Below, piece after piece: positions 48,445-57,668 of a stretch of 64,000 nucleotides of DNA. The notes under the pieces were generated by a model, which ran no database searches, was not told the origin of the DNA, and worked only from the letters and a program-made list of their open reading frames with translations. The DNA is from DATFVA01 sp963774455. Lineage in GTDB: Bacteria; Bacteroidota; Ignavibacteria; Ignavibacteriales; Ignavibacteriaceae. Made by a program: the position numbers and the translations under genes. The number at the start of each line of letters is the position of its first letter. Within the stretch, counting starts at the first letter, position 1. Location: assembly GCA_963774455.1 (NCBI GenBank), contig CAVZFD010000004.1, forward strand, positions 62,001-126,000, read 5' to 3'.

Positions 48445-49809
48445 ATGACAAAAAACTCTAAGATTTTAGTATGTGATGACGACGAAACTCTTTGTTATTT
48501 GTTAAAAGAACAGCTTCTCGAAGAAGGCTTTTCTGTCGATACTGTTTATGATGGTCAGTACGCTATAGAAGCAATCAAAAGGAAAAACTACGATATCCTT
48601 CTGCTCGATCTAAATATGAAGGAAGTATCGGGCGAAGAGGTTCTGAAATTTGTTTCGGAATATAATGCCTCTATCCAGGTAATTATACTTTCAGCGCAAT
48701 CAGAAATCAGGAAGGCAATTGAATGCATCAAGCTGGGGGCTTATGATTTTATTACCAAGCCGTATAATTTTGATGAACTCCTTATTACCATAAACAGGTC
48801 GGTTGAGCATAAAGAACTTATAGTCAAGAATGCGATTCTTTCGAGCCAGGTAAATAAAAAGCTTTCAAATACTATCATTGGCGATAGTTCAGAACTCCAG
48901 AGGGTTATAAACCTTGCAAATAAGTCGGCGATGTCTGATTCCAATATCCTTATTGAGGGTGAGACCGGTACAGGTAAGGAACTTTTCGCGGAGTATATTC
49001 ATAAGCATTCGGCCAGAAATGACATGCCTTTTGTCATAATAAACTGTGCCTCCCTGCCTGATCAGCTGATAGAAAGCGAGTTATTTGGTCATGAAAAAGG
49101 AGCGTTTACTGATGCGAAAAATACAAAACAGGGACTGGTTGAGATAGCTCATGGCGGCACTCTTTTCCTTGATGAAATCGGAGAACTCAGCCTGACCCTC
49201 CAGCCAAAACTTTTAAGATTTTTGGAAAACGGAGAATATAGAAGAATAGGCGGTGTGACTAACCTGACCTCAAATGTCAGGGTAATTGGCGCCACAAATA
49301 GAAACCTTATGGAGGAAGCGGATAATAAAAACTTCAGACGTGATCTTCTCTTCCGCTTAAATGTTATAACATTAACAATTCCACCGCTGAGGGGTAGAAA
49401 AGAAGATATTTCCCAGCTTGCTAATCACTTTCTTTCGGTTAAGTCTCCTGTAAGAGCCCCGAAGAGAATTTCTTCCGAAGCAGAAAGGGTTTTAATGAGT
49501 TATACTTTCCCCGGAAATATAAGGGAGCTGGAACATATTATTGAACGGGCAATAATATTTGCCGAGGGTGATCTCATTAAACCGGATGATTTAAACCTGC
49601 CGCATACGACTGCCTTTAAAGAAAACCCTATTGCCGTGGAGTCAGAGGAGGATGCGTCGGTTATGAGTATGGAAGAGGTTGAAAAGCGTCATATAGCTAA
49701 AGTGCTTAGAAGGAATAGGTGGGATAGAACCCAGACAGCAAATCAGCTGGGCATCAGCCCTAAAACGCTTTATACGAAGATTAAGAAATACGAAATCAAA
49801 CAAGATTAA
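48445..49809 (+). CDS. Sigma-54-dependent response regulator (NtrC family)
   Basis: A 454-residue regulator with receiver (phospho-acceptor Asp55 in LLLDLNMKEVSG), AAA+ sigma-54 activation domain (Walker A GETGTGKELF; the sigma-54 contact loop is GAFTDA rather than the usual GAFTGA), and a C-terminal Fis-type helix-turn-helix (RTQTANQLGISPKTLYTKIKKYEI). It activates sigma-54 promoters when phosphorylated. It lies 11 bases before a hybrid kinase gene, so the two form an operon; the kinase is the likely partner. The target operon may include the facing pilus genes. Confidence 0.93.
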   Translation: MTKNSKILVCDDDETLCYLLKEQLLEEGFSVDTVYDGQYAIEAIKRKNYDILLLDLNMKEVSGEEVLKFVSEYNASIQVIILSAQSEIRKAIECIKLGAYDFITKPYNFDELLITINRSVEHKELIVKNAILSSQVNKKLSNTIIGDSSELQRVINLANKSAMSDSNILIEGETGTGKELFAEYIHKHSARNDMPFVIINCASLPDQLIESELFGHEKGAFTDAKNTKQGLVEIAHGGTLFLDEIGELSLTLQPKLLRFLENGEYRRIGGVTNLTSNVRVIGATNRNLMEEADNKNFRRDLLFRLNVITLTIPPLRGRKEDISQLANHFLSVKSPVRAPKRISSEAERVLMSYTFPGNIRELEHIIERAIIFAEGDLIKPDDLNLPHTTAFKENPIAVESEEDASVMSMEEVEKRHIAKVLRRNRWDRTQTANQLGISPKTLYTKIKKYEIKQD

Positions 49810-49820
49810 TAAGCTATAGT

Positions 49821-51797
49821 ATGTCTAAGTCCCTCGTTTCTAAATATCCTCTGATAGATGTCTTAGAAACAGATGATTCTGCCTATGCAATTACTGATCC
49901 TTCCTTTAAAGTTACCTGGTATAACCAGCAGTTCAAATCATTAATTACTTCCAGGCGTATAAAGGGAAAACGCGTGGATGCTCTGCTTGAAATTAATGAG
50001 AAGGTTCTTGACAATATTTCCGCGGATAAGTCTAAACCATTCCAGGTTCGTGATGATACCCGTCTGATATTGATTTCACCGCTTGCCTCAATGGGCAGGT
50101 CTGAAGGCTACTTCATCAAAGTTCATAACATACACCATGAAAGTATCCAGGGATTCACTGATTCTGATCTTATCCAGAAAAATCTAAAATTCCAGGAGGA
50201 GCAGCAGAATATTCTCACGCTGGTGGTAAAGGAAAAATCGCTTCAGATATTGGCGGGAGAAATACTAAAAAAAAGTATTGAACTTTCTAAAAGTGATGTG
50301 GGACTTGTTGTTATTTTCAATGATACGAAGAAGTATGAATTCCTGATCCGGGATGAAAAGGAGATAATTAAAAACCAAAAAGAAATGGAAAGGGAAGTAG
50401 AGGCTAATTTCTCATTTATTACAAAATGGCTTAATGTAAACAAGCACTCTCTCCTCGCTCTTAATTATCCTAACAATATAGGATTTAATCTTACCAGGTT
50501 CTTCCAGTGTGAAGCACTTATTATTTCCCCCGCCTTTTTTGATGAAAAACTTTTGGCGGTAATTATTGTGGGACGGAAGAAGGAAGTATATACCACCCTC
50601 GATATCAACAATAGCGAGCAGCTGGCTTTGCTCCTCGCATTTTCCATCAGCAGCATAAAAACAAGAGAACTAAATACGACGCTTGAAAACAGACTTCTGC
50701 AGGCTCAGAAACTCGAAACTATAGGTAAATTGTCAAGCGGGATGGCACATGATTTTAGTAATCTTTTATCCAGCATATTCGGAAGCTTAAACCTCCTGAA
50801 AAAGCGGGTTCCGGATAATGAAAACATTTCCCGGCTGATCGATAATATTGAAAATTGTTCTGTTAGGGCGCGGGATCTTACGAAAGGACTTCTTTCTTTT
50901 GGAAAGCCGACACCTAAAAGAAAAGAAATTATTAAGCCTAATATATTAATGTCGGAGATTTCAAAGGTGATTTCCCAAACATTCCCCCGGAAAATACACT
51001 TTGAAAGCCATGTTGATGAGAACCTGCATGATGTTCTGGGTAACGGAACGGAGATTTATCAGGTGCTTTTGAATCTTTGTGTAAATGCTAAAGAGGCAAT
51101 AGACGGAAATGGAAAAATAAAACTTGTAGCCTCAAATATTACGATTGATGATGAGAATATTTTTAAATACCCGCTCCTTAATAAAGGTAAATATGTCCAT
51201 TTTTCCGTAACGGATGATGGAACCGGTATCGAAGAAAAGAATGTACAGAAAATATTTGATCCGTATTTTTCTACAAAGGTTAAAGAAACCGGATCTGGTT
51301 TGGGGCTATATGTTACTTATGGAATAATCAAGGCCCATAGCGGCCACATTGAAGTCTCAAGTATCATTGGTCAGGGAACTACTTTTGACGTTTATCTGCC
51401 GGTCTTCGAACCTTCTATAGCTGAGAAAACTGTTCCAACCGATAAAATAATTTTATTGATTGATGATGAAGTCATGCTTAGAGATCTCCTTGCGGAAATG
51501 CTTGAGTCGAATGGTTATAACGTTATTAAGGTTGGCTCCGGCTCGGAGGGACTAAGGATTCTGACCGAGGAAATAAAAGCCGACCTGGTGATTGTAGATT
51601 ATAATATGCCTGAAATGAATGGACTTGAGACTATTGAAAAAATAAGGGGACTTCATTTCAAAATGCCGATTATCTTATCTTCAGGCAGTATGGGACTCGA
51701 AGAGAACCTGAATCTCAAGCAAGCCGGAATTACTGCTACCCTTACCAAACCTTATGAATTCGATACGATGTTCTCAACCATCCAGAAATTAATTTGA
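49821..51797 (+). CDS. Hybrid histidine kinase with C-terminal receiver
   Basis: A 658-residue soluble kinase. Order: a PAS-like region (about 1-110; AYAITDPSFKVTWYNQQFKSL), a GAF-like region (about 140-285), HisKA with His310 in SSGMAHDFSNLLSS, HATPase (NLCVNAKEAIDGNG and GSGLGLYVTYGIIKAHSGH), and a C-terminal receiver with Asp593 in VIVDYNMPEMNG. No membrane helix is seen. Its TGA stop and the TCA (TGA on the other strand) of the facing receiver gene share the palindrome TGATCA at 51795-51800. Pairing with the upstream NtrC regulator is likely. Confidence 0.92.
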   Translation: MSKSLVSKYPLIDVLETDDSAYAITDPSFKVTWYNQQFKSLITSRRIKGKRVDALLEINEKVLDNISADKSKPFQVRDDTRLILISPLASMGRSEGYFIKVHNIHHESIQGFTDSDLIQKNLKFQEEQQNILTLVVKEKSLQILAGEILKKSIELSKSDVGLVVIFNDTKKYEFLIRDEKEIIKNQKEMEREVEANFSFITKWLNVNKHSLLALNYPNNIGFNLTRFFQCEALIISPAFFDEKLLAVIIVGRKKEVYTTLDINNSEQLALLLAFSISSIKTRELNTTLENRLLQAQKLETIGKLSSGMAHDFSNLLSSIFGSLNLLKKRVPDNENISRLIDNIENCSVRARDLTKGLLSFGKPTPKRKEIIKPNILMSEISKVISQTFPRKIHFESHVDENLHDVLGNGTEIYQVLLNLCVNAKEAIDGNGKIKLVASNITIDDENIFKYPLLNKGKYVHFSVTDDGTGIEEKNVQKIFDPYFSTKVKETGSGLGLYVTYGIIKAHSGHIEVSSIIGQGTTFDVYLPVFEPSIAEKTVPTDKIILLIDDEVMLRDLLAEMLESNGYNVIKVGSGSEGLRILTEEIKADLVIVDYNMPEMNGLETIEKIRGLHFKMPIILSSGSMGLEENLNLKQAGITATLTKPYEFDTMFSTIQKLI

Positions 51798-52475
51798 TCA
51801 GGGTGCCGGCTCTTCTTTTTTATCAACATCTATCATCTTTATATTCTTAACATAATCAGACAGAACTGGTTTTTTTATCGTGTGCAGCTGATTGAGAATA
51901 TTATTAATTTCCTTGATAGCGGTTGTAATGTAATCCAGCCTCTTATTTATTGCCTCTGTTGAAATAATCTCTTTGCCGATCTCTCTTTTAATTGCTGCAG
52001 TAGAAAGACTCATAAGAGTGAGGGGTTGCTTTATTTTATGGTTTGCCGTAACAACAGTCGCAGCAAATAACTTACTTCGCTCAGCCTCGATTAACTGTTT
52101 CCTTGCATCCGATAATTTCAATGCTGATTTTACCCTGGCCAGCAGTTCAACACGGTTGAAGGGTTTTTTGACATAATCAAAAGCACCAGCCTCCAGACCC
52201 TCTTTGGTGTCCTCTGCTTCTATCTTGGCCGTCACCAGAATTATGGGTATGTGAGCAGTTTCTTCATTGCTGACTAATTTTTTACAAACATCAAGTCCGG
52301 TAATTTCGGGCATCATTATGTCGAGAAGTATCAGGTCGGGTTGTTCTGAAATAGCTTTATTTAACCCTGATTTACCTTCATAAGCAGTGATAACTTCATA
52401 TCCTTCGCTTTCCAGTCTGTCCTGAAGGAGGAATACATTTTCCGGTAAATCGTCAATAACAAGAATTTTTTTCAT
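51798..52475 (-). CDS. Receiver joined to a DHp-like helical segment, no ATPase domain
   Basis: A 225-residue protein: receiver at 1-120 (Asp52 in LLDIMMPEITG; Lys104 in VKKPF), then a coiled-coil linker and a helix FAATVVTANHKIKQPLTLMSLSTA. This has the look of a HisKA dimerisation helix with possible phospho-acceptor His146, but with HKIKQPL in place of HELRTPL. The protein ends without an HATPase domain. It starts four bases inside the end of the three-receiver kinase gene (ATG overlap), so the two are co-translated. It could be a phosphotransfer protein or an inactive adaptor. Confidence 0.8.
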   Translation of the reverse strand: MKKILVIDDLPENVFLLQDRLESEGYEVITAYEGKSGLNKAISEQPDLILLDIMMPEITGLDVCKKLVSNEETAHIPIILVTAKIEAEDTKEGLEAGAFDYVKKPFNRVELLARVKSALKLSDARKQLIEAERSKLFAATVVTANHKIKQPLTLMSLSTAAIKREIGKEIISTEAINKRLDYITTAIKEINNILNQLHTIKKPVLSDYVKNIKMIDVDKKEEPAP

Positions 52476-55400
52476 TTGACCACAGTATTTAATTTGGAGA
52501 ATAGTCGTTCAATCTTAAAGGCCATAGAAGCGGAATTAACGGGTTTTGATATGTAATCATCAAACCCATGTCTTAGAATTATCTCTTTATCCTCTACCAT
52601 AGCTTTGGCCGTCACCGCAAAAACCGGGATATTCTGCCATAAATTATTTTGTTTGATTCTGTTTAGTGTTTGAAATCCATCCATACCCGGCATCATAATG
52701 TCAAGCAGAATAAGATCGGGAATTTTCGCTGCCACGGCTTCCAGGCATTCCTTTCCACCCTGAACCATCCTTGTATTGCAATTGCAGGAGGTAACTATTT
52801 CATTCAGGGTGAATAGGGTATCCGCATCGTCATCCACGATAAGAACGTCGCCATTTAAGACCATTTCTTTCAATTCAGGGACTTCTTCTGTCCAGACTTC
52901 TTCTACACTTTCTGCTCTGGGTGCCTCCGGCAGTTCTATTGAATTAGGTGTTTCTGTGTTTGCTTCCTGCAGCCGTATTCTATCCCTTACTACCTTTAAT
53001 ACGTCAAGCGGATGGCCTTTAGTTTTAACTGTAATATTTTCAACAATGTGGTTTAAAGATTTCTTATCGTCTTCACTCATCTCGTCATTCGTGCTTATTA
53101 TAATGGGTATATCCCTTGTTTCCCTGTGTGTTTTCAGTTTATGCGACAGGGTTATTCCATCTATATTCGGCATAAGAAGATCAAGTATGATTAGATCAGG
53201 CTGAACTTCTTTTATTTTGCTGAATGCCAGTTCGCTGTCTTTTATGTAATCTATCCTGACATTTTCATTTGCAAATGCTTCTCTGAAATCCTCAAATACA
53301 CTTTCATCATCATCAACAATTACAATTTTTTCAATTCTTTTCTTCGCCCGCTCTTCAAGTGCGTTAAAGGCATGAGTCAGTTTTTCGGAAGAAATCGGCT
53401 TAACGATATATTCGTAAGCCCCGAGTCCGTATCCCAGGTTTTTATCGCTTATGATCGAAACCAGGATTACGGGGATATCCTCAGTCTCAGGATTTCCCTT
53501 TAATTCCTTAAGCACGCTCCAGCCGTCTTTCCTTGGCAGCATGATATCAAGTGTAATAGCAAAAGGCTGTATAGCTATTGCTTTTTGTAATCCTTTTTCC
53601 CCGTCTTCCGCATATTCCACTTCATATCCTTTTGATATAAGATATTGACCGATGGTGTACCTTACATCCGGATCATCGTCAATAACCAGGATAGGATGCT
53701 GACGATTTTTAATAAGCTTTTCGACGTTAAGATGAGGAACCACTTCTTTCTTTTTCTGTTCTACTACTACAAGAGGAATGATGAATGTAAAAGTTGATCC
53801 TTTGCCTTTTTCGCTTTTAACCGAAATTGACCCATTCATTAGTTCAGCAATTTTTTTGCATATGGCAAGACCTAATCCTGTGCCGCCGTATTTCCTGGTT
53901 GTAGTTCCGTCTATCTGCCTGAATTCTTCAAATACAATTTTCTGATCAGCTTCAGAAATACCAATACCCGTGTCGGTGACATCAAATCTCAATTTATTCT
54001 GATCGGCTGTCGATATCTCTAATTCAATTTGCCCTTCATGAGTAAATTTCACTGCATTTCCGAGCAGATTAATCAATACCTGGATAACTTTACCCTTGTC
54101 CGTATTGACAATTATTCGGGTATCTGTTTTCTTAACGACTTTGAATTCAATATTCTTATTTACAAATAAAGGCGTTACAGATGCATTTATTTCAGCTAAC
54201 AGATCTTCGAGGAAAAAGTCCTCAAGTGCTATATCCATTCTACCTGCTTCAATCTTCGAAAGATCAAGGATGTCATTGATTAATCCCATCAGTCGCTTTG
54301 CACTATTCATTACAACGTATAATCTCTCCCTGTCTTTAGCTTTAATAGCAGAATCATCCAGCATCAGCTCTGTGAGTCCCAAAATTGCATTCATAGGTGT
54401 TCTTAATTCATGCGACATACTGGCGAGGAACTGAGATTTCAGTCTGGTAAGTTCTTCAGCTTTATGTTTTTCAGCTTTAAGTTCTTCGGCTTTCATTTTT
54501 AATTCATCATGCAGCTGGGTGAGCGTATCGTTCTGCTTTTTGACCTTAATATTCTGTTCCTGGTAATCGTCGTTAAGTGACTTCAGGTCAGCGATCAGCT
54601 TTTCCATCTGAACAAGAGCAAGAGAATTAGTTAAACCTATGGCAAGCTGTTCCTGGATATTCTGGAGATATTCTTTCGCCTCCCTGGAAGGTTTGTTCAC
54701 CGCTCCCAATTCAAGGATTGCAATAACTTTATTATTATAAATTATTGGTTGTAGTAACAGGTGTTTCAGGTTTAAGCTTATTAAACCCGAATTTATTACA
54801 GGAAGACTTGCTTCAGATTCAATCTCAACAGGGATACGATCTTTAAGCACAGGTTCAAATAGTTCCGGTGTTTCAGTCAAGGTATTCTTTTTAATACCAT
54901 ATGAACTCACCATTTTAACCTGGTCACCATCTACCGTATACAAAGCTCCTACGGTATACCCGCTTGTGTTAATTATTTTCTTCAGGGCTGATTCTGAAAT
55001 TTCAGAAAGGATAGGGTTCCGGTTCAGTAAGGTGATGAATTCAGAATATTCATTCATCGCTTTCTGATTCTTATTTAATTCATCCATCATCAGGTTGAAG
55101 GCACCGGCAAGCTGACCAATCTCATCTTTACTCTTTACTTCGATCCGTGTACTGAAATCTCCGGTTTTAGTAGCTGCAGTCGCCAGGTTCAGCTGCGTGA
55201 TCTGCTTCCTGATGCTATCAGTAAATACCAGCGTAAGAATTAAGGCCAGGATCGAGCCGGCCACTCCGATTATAATAATAACATAACGGATATTAGACCG
55301 AAGATCGGCTGCTTCCTTTATCGTATTAAAAACCAGGAAAGAGATCTTGCCGTTGTTAGATGTACCCGGGTTAAAAATGGCAGCAACAAGGTCTGTGGAT

Positions 55401-56017
55401 TCTTTGTCGGATGCATACACAGAAGATTTATCGCTGCTGGTCAAACTTGAATAAGCGTCTTTCAGACTGACAATAAATTTATTGTTGTTTTCATAATTTG
55501 ATATTTCCACAGGTGTGCCTTCCCAAACCAGGGCTATATCCGCATTAATTTTACCCGAAATGTCAGTCAGTAATTCTGCAGAGATCAATCTGCCGTAATA
55601 AAAAGTTACCCCTTTTTCATTTGTAAAAGTATTCAGAGCTATAAATGGGTTTTCCTTAAGGAACATCTGCAAATCAAAAGTGCCTTTCGGAAAGGTAATA
55701 TCTTTCTTCCCGGCATAGTAGGAAATATTCTCCCCGCCAGGCTGAGTCTCCAGAATGAAATCCAGGTTCTTGGTTAGCGATGTTTGTGAAAGGGAGATGA
55801 GTTCTTTATTATCTAAAACTTTATAAAAATCGTCATCAGAATTCTGCTGCATATCGCGGTACGTATAAAGGAACTCATTCAGGGAATTCTGAAGCTGCTT
55901 TGACTGCTGGGAGGTAAGTACATTATACATAACTGAATAGAAGGCAAAAGCAGCGCTCCCCAGTATTAGTACAACAATGGTGAAATTAATTATTAATATT
56001 CTTAAACTGAGTTTCAT
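52472..56017 (-). CDS. Membrane hybrid histidine kinase with three receivers
   Basis: A 1181-residue sensor. Order: TM helix about 7-29; extracytoplasmic domain about 30-243; TM 244-266; HAMP about 267-320; GAF-like region about 330-465; coiled coil to 525; HisKA with His536 in SMSHELRTPMNAILG; HATPase (NLLGNAVKFTHEG, GTGLGLAICKKIAELMNG); then three receivers (acceptor regions LDIMLPRKDG, LDLLMPNIDG and LDIMMPGMDG). It is 27 bases after a lone-receiver gene and overlaps the next receiver gene by four bases, as the largest part of the downstream signalling block of the pilus operon. Sensed signal unknown. Confidence 0.93.
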   Translation of the reverse strand: MKLSLRILIINFTIVVLILGSAAFAFYSVMYNVLTSQQSKQLQNSLNEFLYTYRDMQQNSDDDFYKVLDNKELISLSQTSLTKNLDFILETQPGGENISYYAGKKDITFPKGTFDLQMFLKENPFIALNTFTNEKGVTFYYGRLISAELLTDISGKINADIALVWEGTPVEISNYENNNKFIVSLKDAYSSLTSSDKSSVYASDKESTDLVAAIFNPGTSNNGKISFLVFNTIKEAADLRSNIRYVIIIIGVAGSILALILTLVFTDSIRKQITQLNLATAATKTGDFSTRIEVKSKDEIGQLAGAFNLMMDELNKNQKAMNEYSEFITLLNRNPILSEISESALKKIINTSGYTVGALYTVDGDQVKMVSSYGIKKNTLTETPELFEPVLKDRIPVEIESEASLPVINSGLISLNLKHLLLQPIIYNNKVIAILELGAVNKPSREAKEYLQNIQEQLAIGLTNSLALVQMEKLIADLKSLNDDYQEQNIKVKKQNDTLTQLHDELKMKAEELKAEKHKAEELTRLKSQFLASMSHELRTPMNAILGLTELMLDDSAIKAKDRERLYVVMNSAKRLMGLINDILDLSKIEAGRMDIALEDFFLEDLLAEINASVTPLFVNKNIEFKVVKKTDTRIIVNTDKGKVIQVLINLLGNAVKFTHEGQIELEISTADQNKLRFDVTDTGIGISEADQKIVFEEFRQIDGTTTRKYGGTGLGLAICKKIAELMNGSISVKSEKGKGSTFTFIIPLVVVEQKKKEVVPHLNVEKLIKNRQHPILVIDDDPDVRYTIGQYLISKGYEVEYAEDGEKGLQKAIAIQPFAITLDIMLPRKDGWSVLKELKGNPETEDIPVILVSIISDKNLGYGLGAYEYIVKPISSEKLTHAFNALEERAKKRIEKIVIVDDDESVFEDFREAFANENVRIDYIKDSELAFSKIKEVQPDLIILDLLMPNIDGITLSHKLKTHRETRDIPIIISTNDEMSEDDKKSLNHIVENITVKTKGHPLDVLKVVRDRIRLQEANTETPNSIELPEAPRAESVEEVWTEEVPELKEMVLNGDVLIVDDDADTLFTLNEIVTSCNCNTRMVQGGKECLEAVAAKIPDLILLDIMMPGMDGFQTLNRIKQNNLWQNIPVFAVTAKAMVEDKEIILRHGFDDYISKPVNSASMAFKIERLFSKLNTVVK

Positions 56018-56044
56018 AGTAAACCATAAGAGAGTAAAATTTTA

Positions 56045-56410
56045 CTAATTATCCCGTTGAAGGACCTTACGAATAGTGATGAGAAGCTCATCAAAATCGT
56101 AAGGTTTACTGATAAAATCGCTGGCTCCCATTTTAGCCGAGTCAATAGCACTTTTAACATCAGCATATGCTGTAAGAACTATTACTTTCGTTTTTACCGC
56201 CTTCTTTTCGAGTTCTTTCAGTACTTCAAATCCATCTTTCCCCGGCATCTTGAGATCCAGCAGAATAAGATCTACTGGTTTTTTCACAAGGAAGGAAAAA
56301 GCATCTTCTCCTGTATTCACATATTCTGCATCATAACCTACTTCACTAAGTTCTTCTCTAAGTACCGAACACAGGTTCGTATCGTCATCAACAATAAGAA
56401 TAGTTTCCAT
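56045..56410 (-). CDS. Stand-alone response-regulator receiver
   Basis: A 121-residue receiver with no output domain: acidic pocket DDD (8-10), acceptor Asp52 in LLDLKMPGKDG, Thr in VLTAYADV, Lys in ISKPYDFDELL. It starts 10 bases after the secretin gene on the same strand. Such CheY-like proteins act by protein contact or as phosphorelay intermediates. It is probably part of the pilus operon. Confidence 0.9.
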   Translation of the reverse strand: METILIVDDDTNLCSVLREELSEVGYDAEYVNTGEDAFSFLVKKPVDLILLDLKMPGKDGFEVLKELEKKAVKTKVIVLTAYADVKSAIDSAKMGASDFISKPYDFDELLITIRKVLQRDN

Positions 56411-56420
56411 ATCAGCTGAA

Positions 56421-57653
56421 TTATTTATCCCCTGTTAATGAATTGAGCTGGTAATATTTGATCCTCTCGTCGTTCTTCTTAAGATCTTCCTTAATAGGGT
56501 TATCGACTCTCGGTCCTGCCAATCTTTCCTTCAAAGTTGGAACAAGTTCCGCTTTTATTAATATAACCAGTTCCTTTTTGGTGGTTACATCTTTATCGCT
56601 GCCCGTCAGATACCTGATACCAAAGACCCACCAGGGTAGATCTTTTAAGAAAGGAATACCGACTCTTTCCGAGGTTTTTTCAGTAGAATAAAGTCCGCCG
56701 AGTATAGTTTCTTCACCGTTCAGCATTACAATATCAGTGCTTGCCGAAGTCTTTTTGATTTCGGTAGTAGTTTCACCAGCCGAGAAAGTGCTTCTTTCAA
56801 CACTAAGTTTTAAGAGGGTATAGTCAACACCATCTTCAGTATATACATAGGGAGTCACTTCGATTATTGTTCCTGTCGGGAAGAACTTTTCAACAACGTT
56901 CCCTGCAAAATCTTTTTGCTTTACTGAGAAATCAGAACCAACCTGGATTCTGCCCAATTGACCTTCTCTGACAATTACATTAGGACTGGCTATGATATTA
57001 CCCAACTGTTCTGTTTCCAGGAACTTAAATGCGGCAGTTACATCACCGAAGAAATTTCCGCTCTGAAAGGTTCCATCACCAGTTATATTATAGTTATTCT
57101 GTTGAACAGTCTGGGTCCCGCCGCTGTTTGTTTGTGGATTTGCACCCGTGTATAATTCGGTTCCTAAATTTATACCCTTTCCGGAAAGTATAACTCTCCA
57201 GTCAATACCTCTTTCCCTTGTAGCATTTTCATCCTGCTCAAAAAAGACAGCAGAAATCTTAACCTCACGCGAATCCACAGAGGCATAAGTGTCAGGTGAT
57301 CTGTTTTCTTCAGATTCGCCGCGTTTTTTTACAACTATTACGTTTTCTTTCTCTTCGTATGTTAAACCTGCATACTGTACAACTACAACCAGCGCTTTAT
57401 CATAGGCCATATTATTTATCTCTATCCCAATAGGCTGGTCGCTGTTGACGGTTGAAACAATATTTTTACCTGTAAATTTCTCGCTGACCTTGCTGAGCAG
57501 ATCTATCGCCTGGTTAAAGGGCAATGATGCAGACATTGTAACAAGTTCATCGGGGTTCGTATAACCTTTGAATTCCTTTTCAAGGTACTGCTGTGAGTAG
57601 GACTGAAATATCAATCCAAGCATCAAAAACAATGTTATTGTAAATGTTTTCAT
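56421..57653 (-). CDS. Secretin-family outer-membrane pore (GspD/PilQ type)
   Basis: A 410-residue protein: signal peptide 1-20, an STN/N0-like domain about 45-110 (LLSKVSEKFTGKNIV, GIEINNMAYDKALVVVVQYAGLTY), and a C-terminal secretin domain with the family end VGIPFLKDLPWWVFGIRYL preceded by GTIIEVTPYVY. It forms the ring through which pili or substrates cross the outer membrane. It is short for a secretin: the usual repeated N1/N2 domains are absent. It follows the PilO-like gene by 15 bases. Confidence 0.88.
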   Translation of the reverse strand: MKTFTITLFLMLGLIFQSYSQQYLEKEFKGYTNPDELVTMSASLPFNQAIDLLSKVSEKFTGKNIVSTVNSDQPIGIEINNMAYDKALVVVVQYAGLTYEEKENVIVVKKRGESEENRSPDTYASVDSREVKISAVFFEQDENATRERGIDWRVILSGKGINLGTELYTGANPQTNSGGTQTVQQNNYNITGDGTFQSGNFFGDVTAAFKFLETEQLGNIIASPNVIVREGQLGRIQVGSDFSVKQKDFAGNVVEKFFPTGTIIEVTPYVYTEDGVDYTLLKLSVERSTFSAGETTTEIKKTSASTDIVMLNGEETILGGLYSTEKTSERVGIPFLKDLPWWVFGIRYLTGSDKDVTTKKELVILIKAELVPTLKERLAGPRVDNPIKEDLKKNDERIKYYQLNSLTGDK

Positions 57654-57668
57654 TTTAATCTCTCTTTT

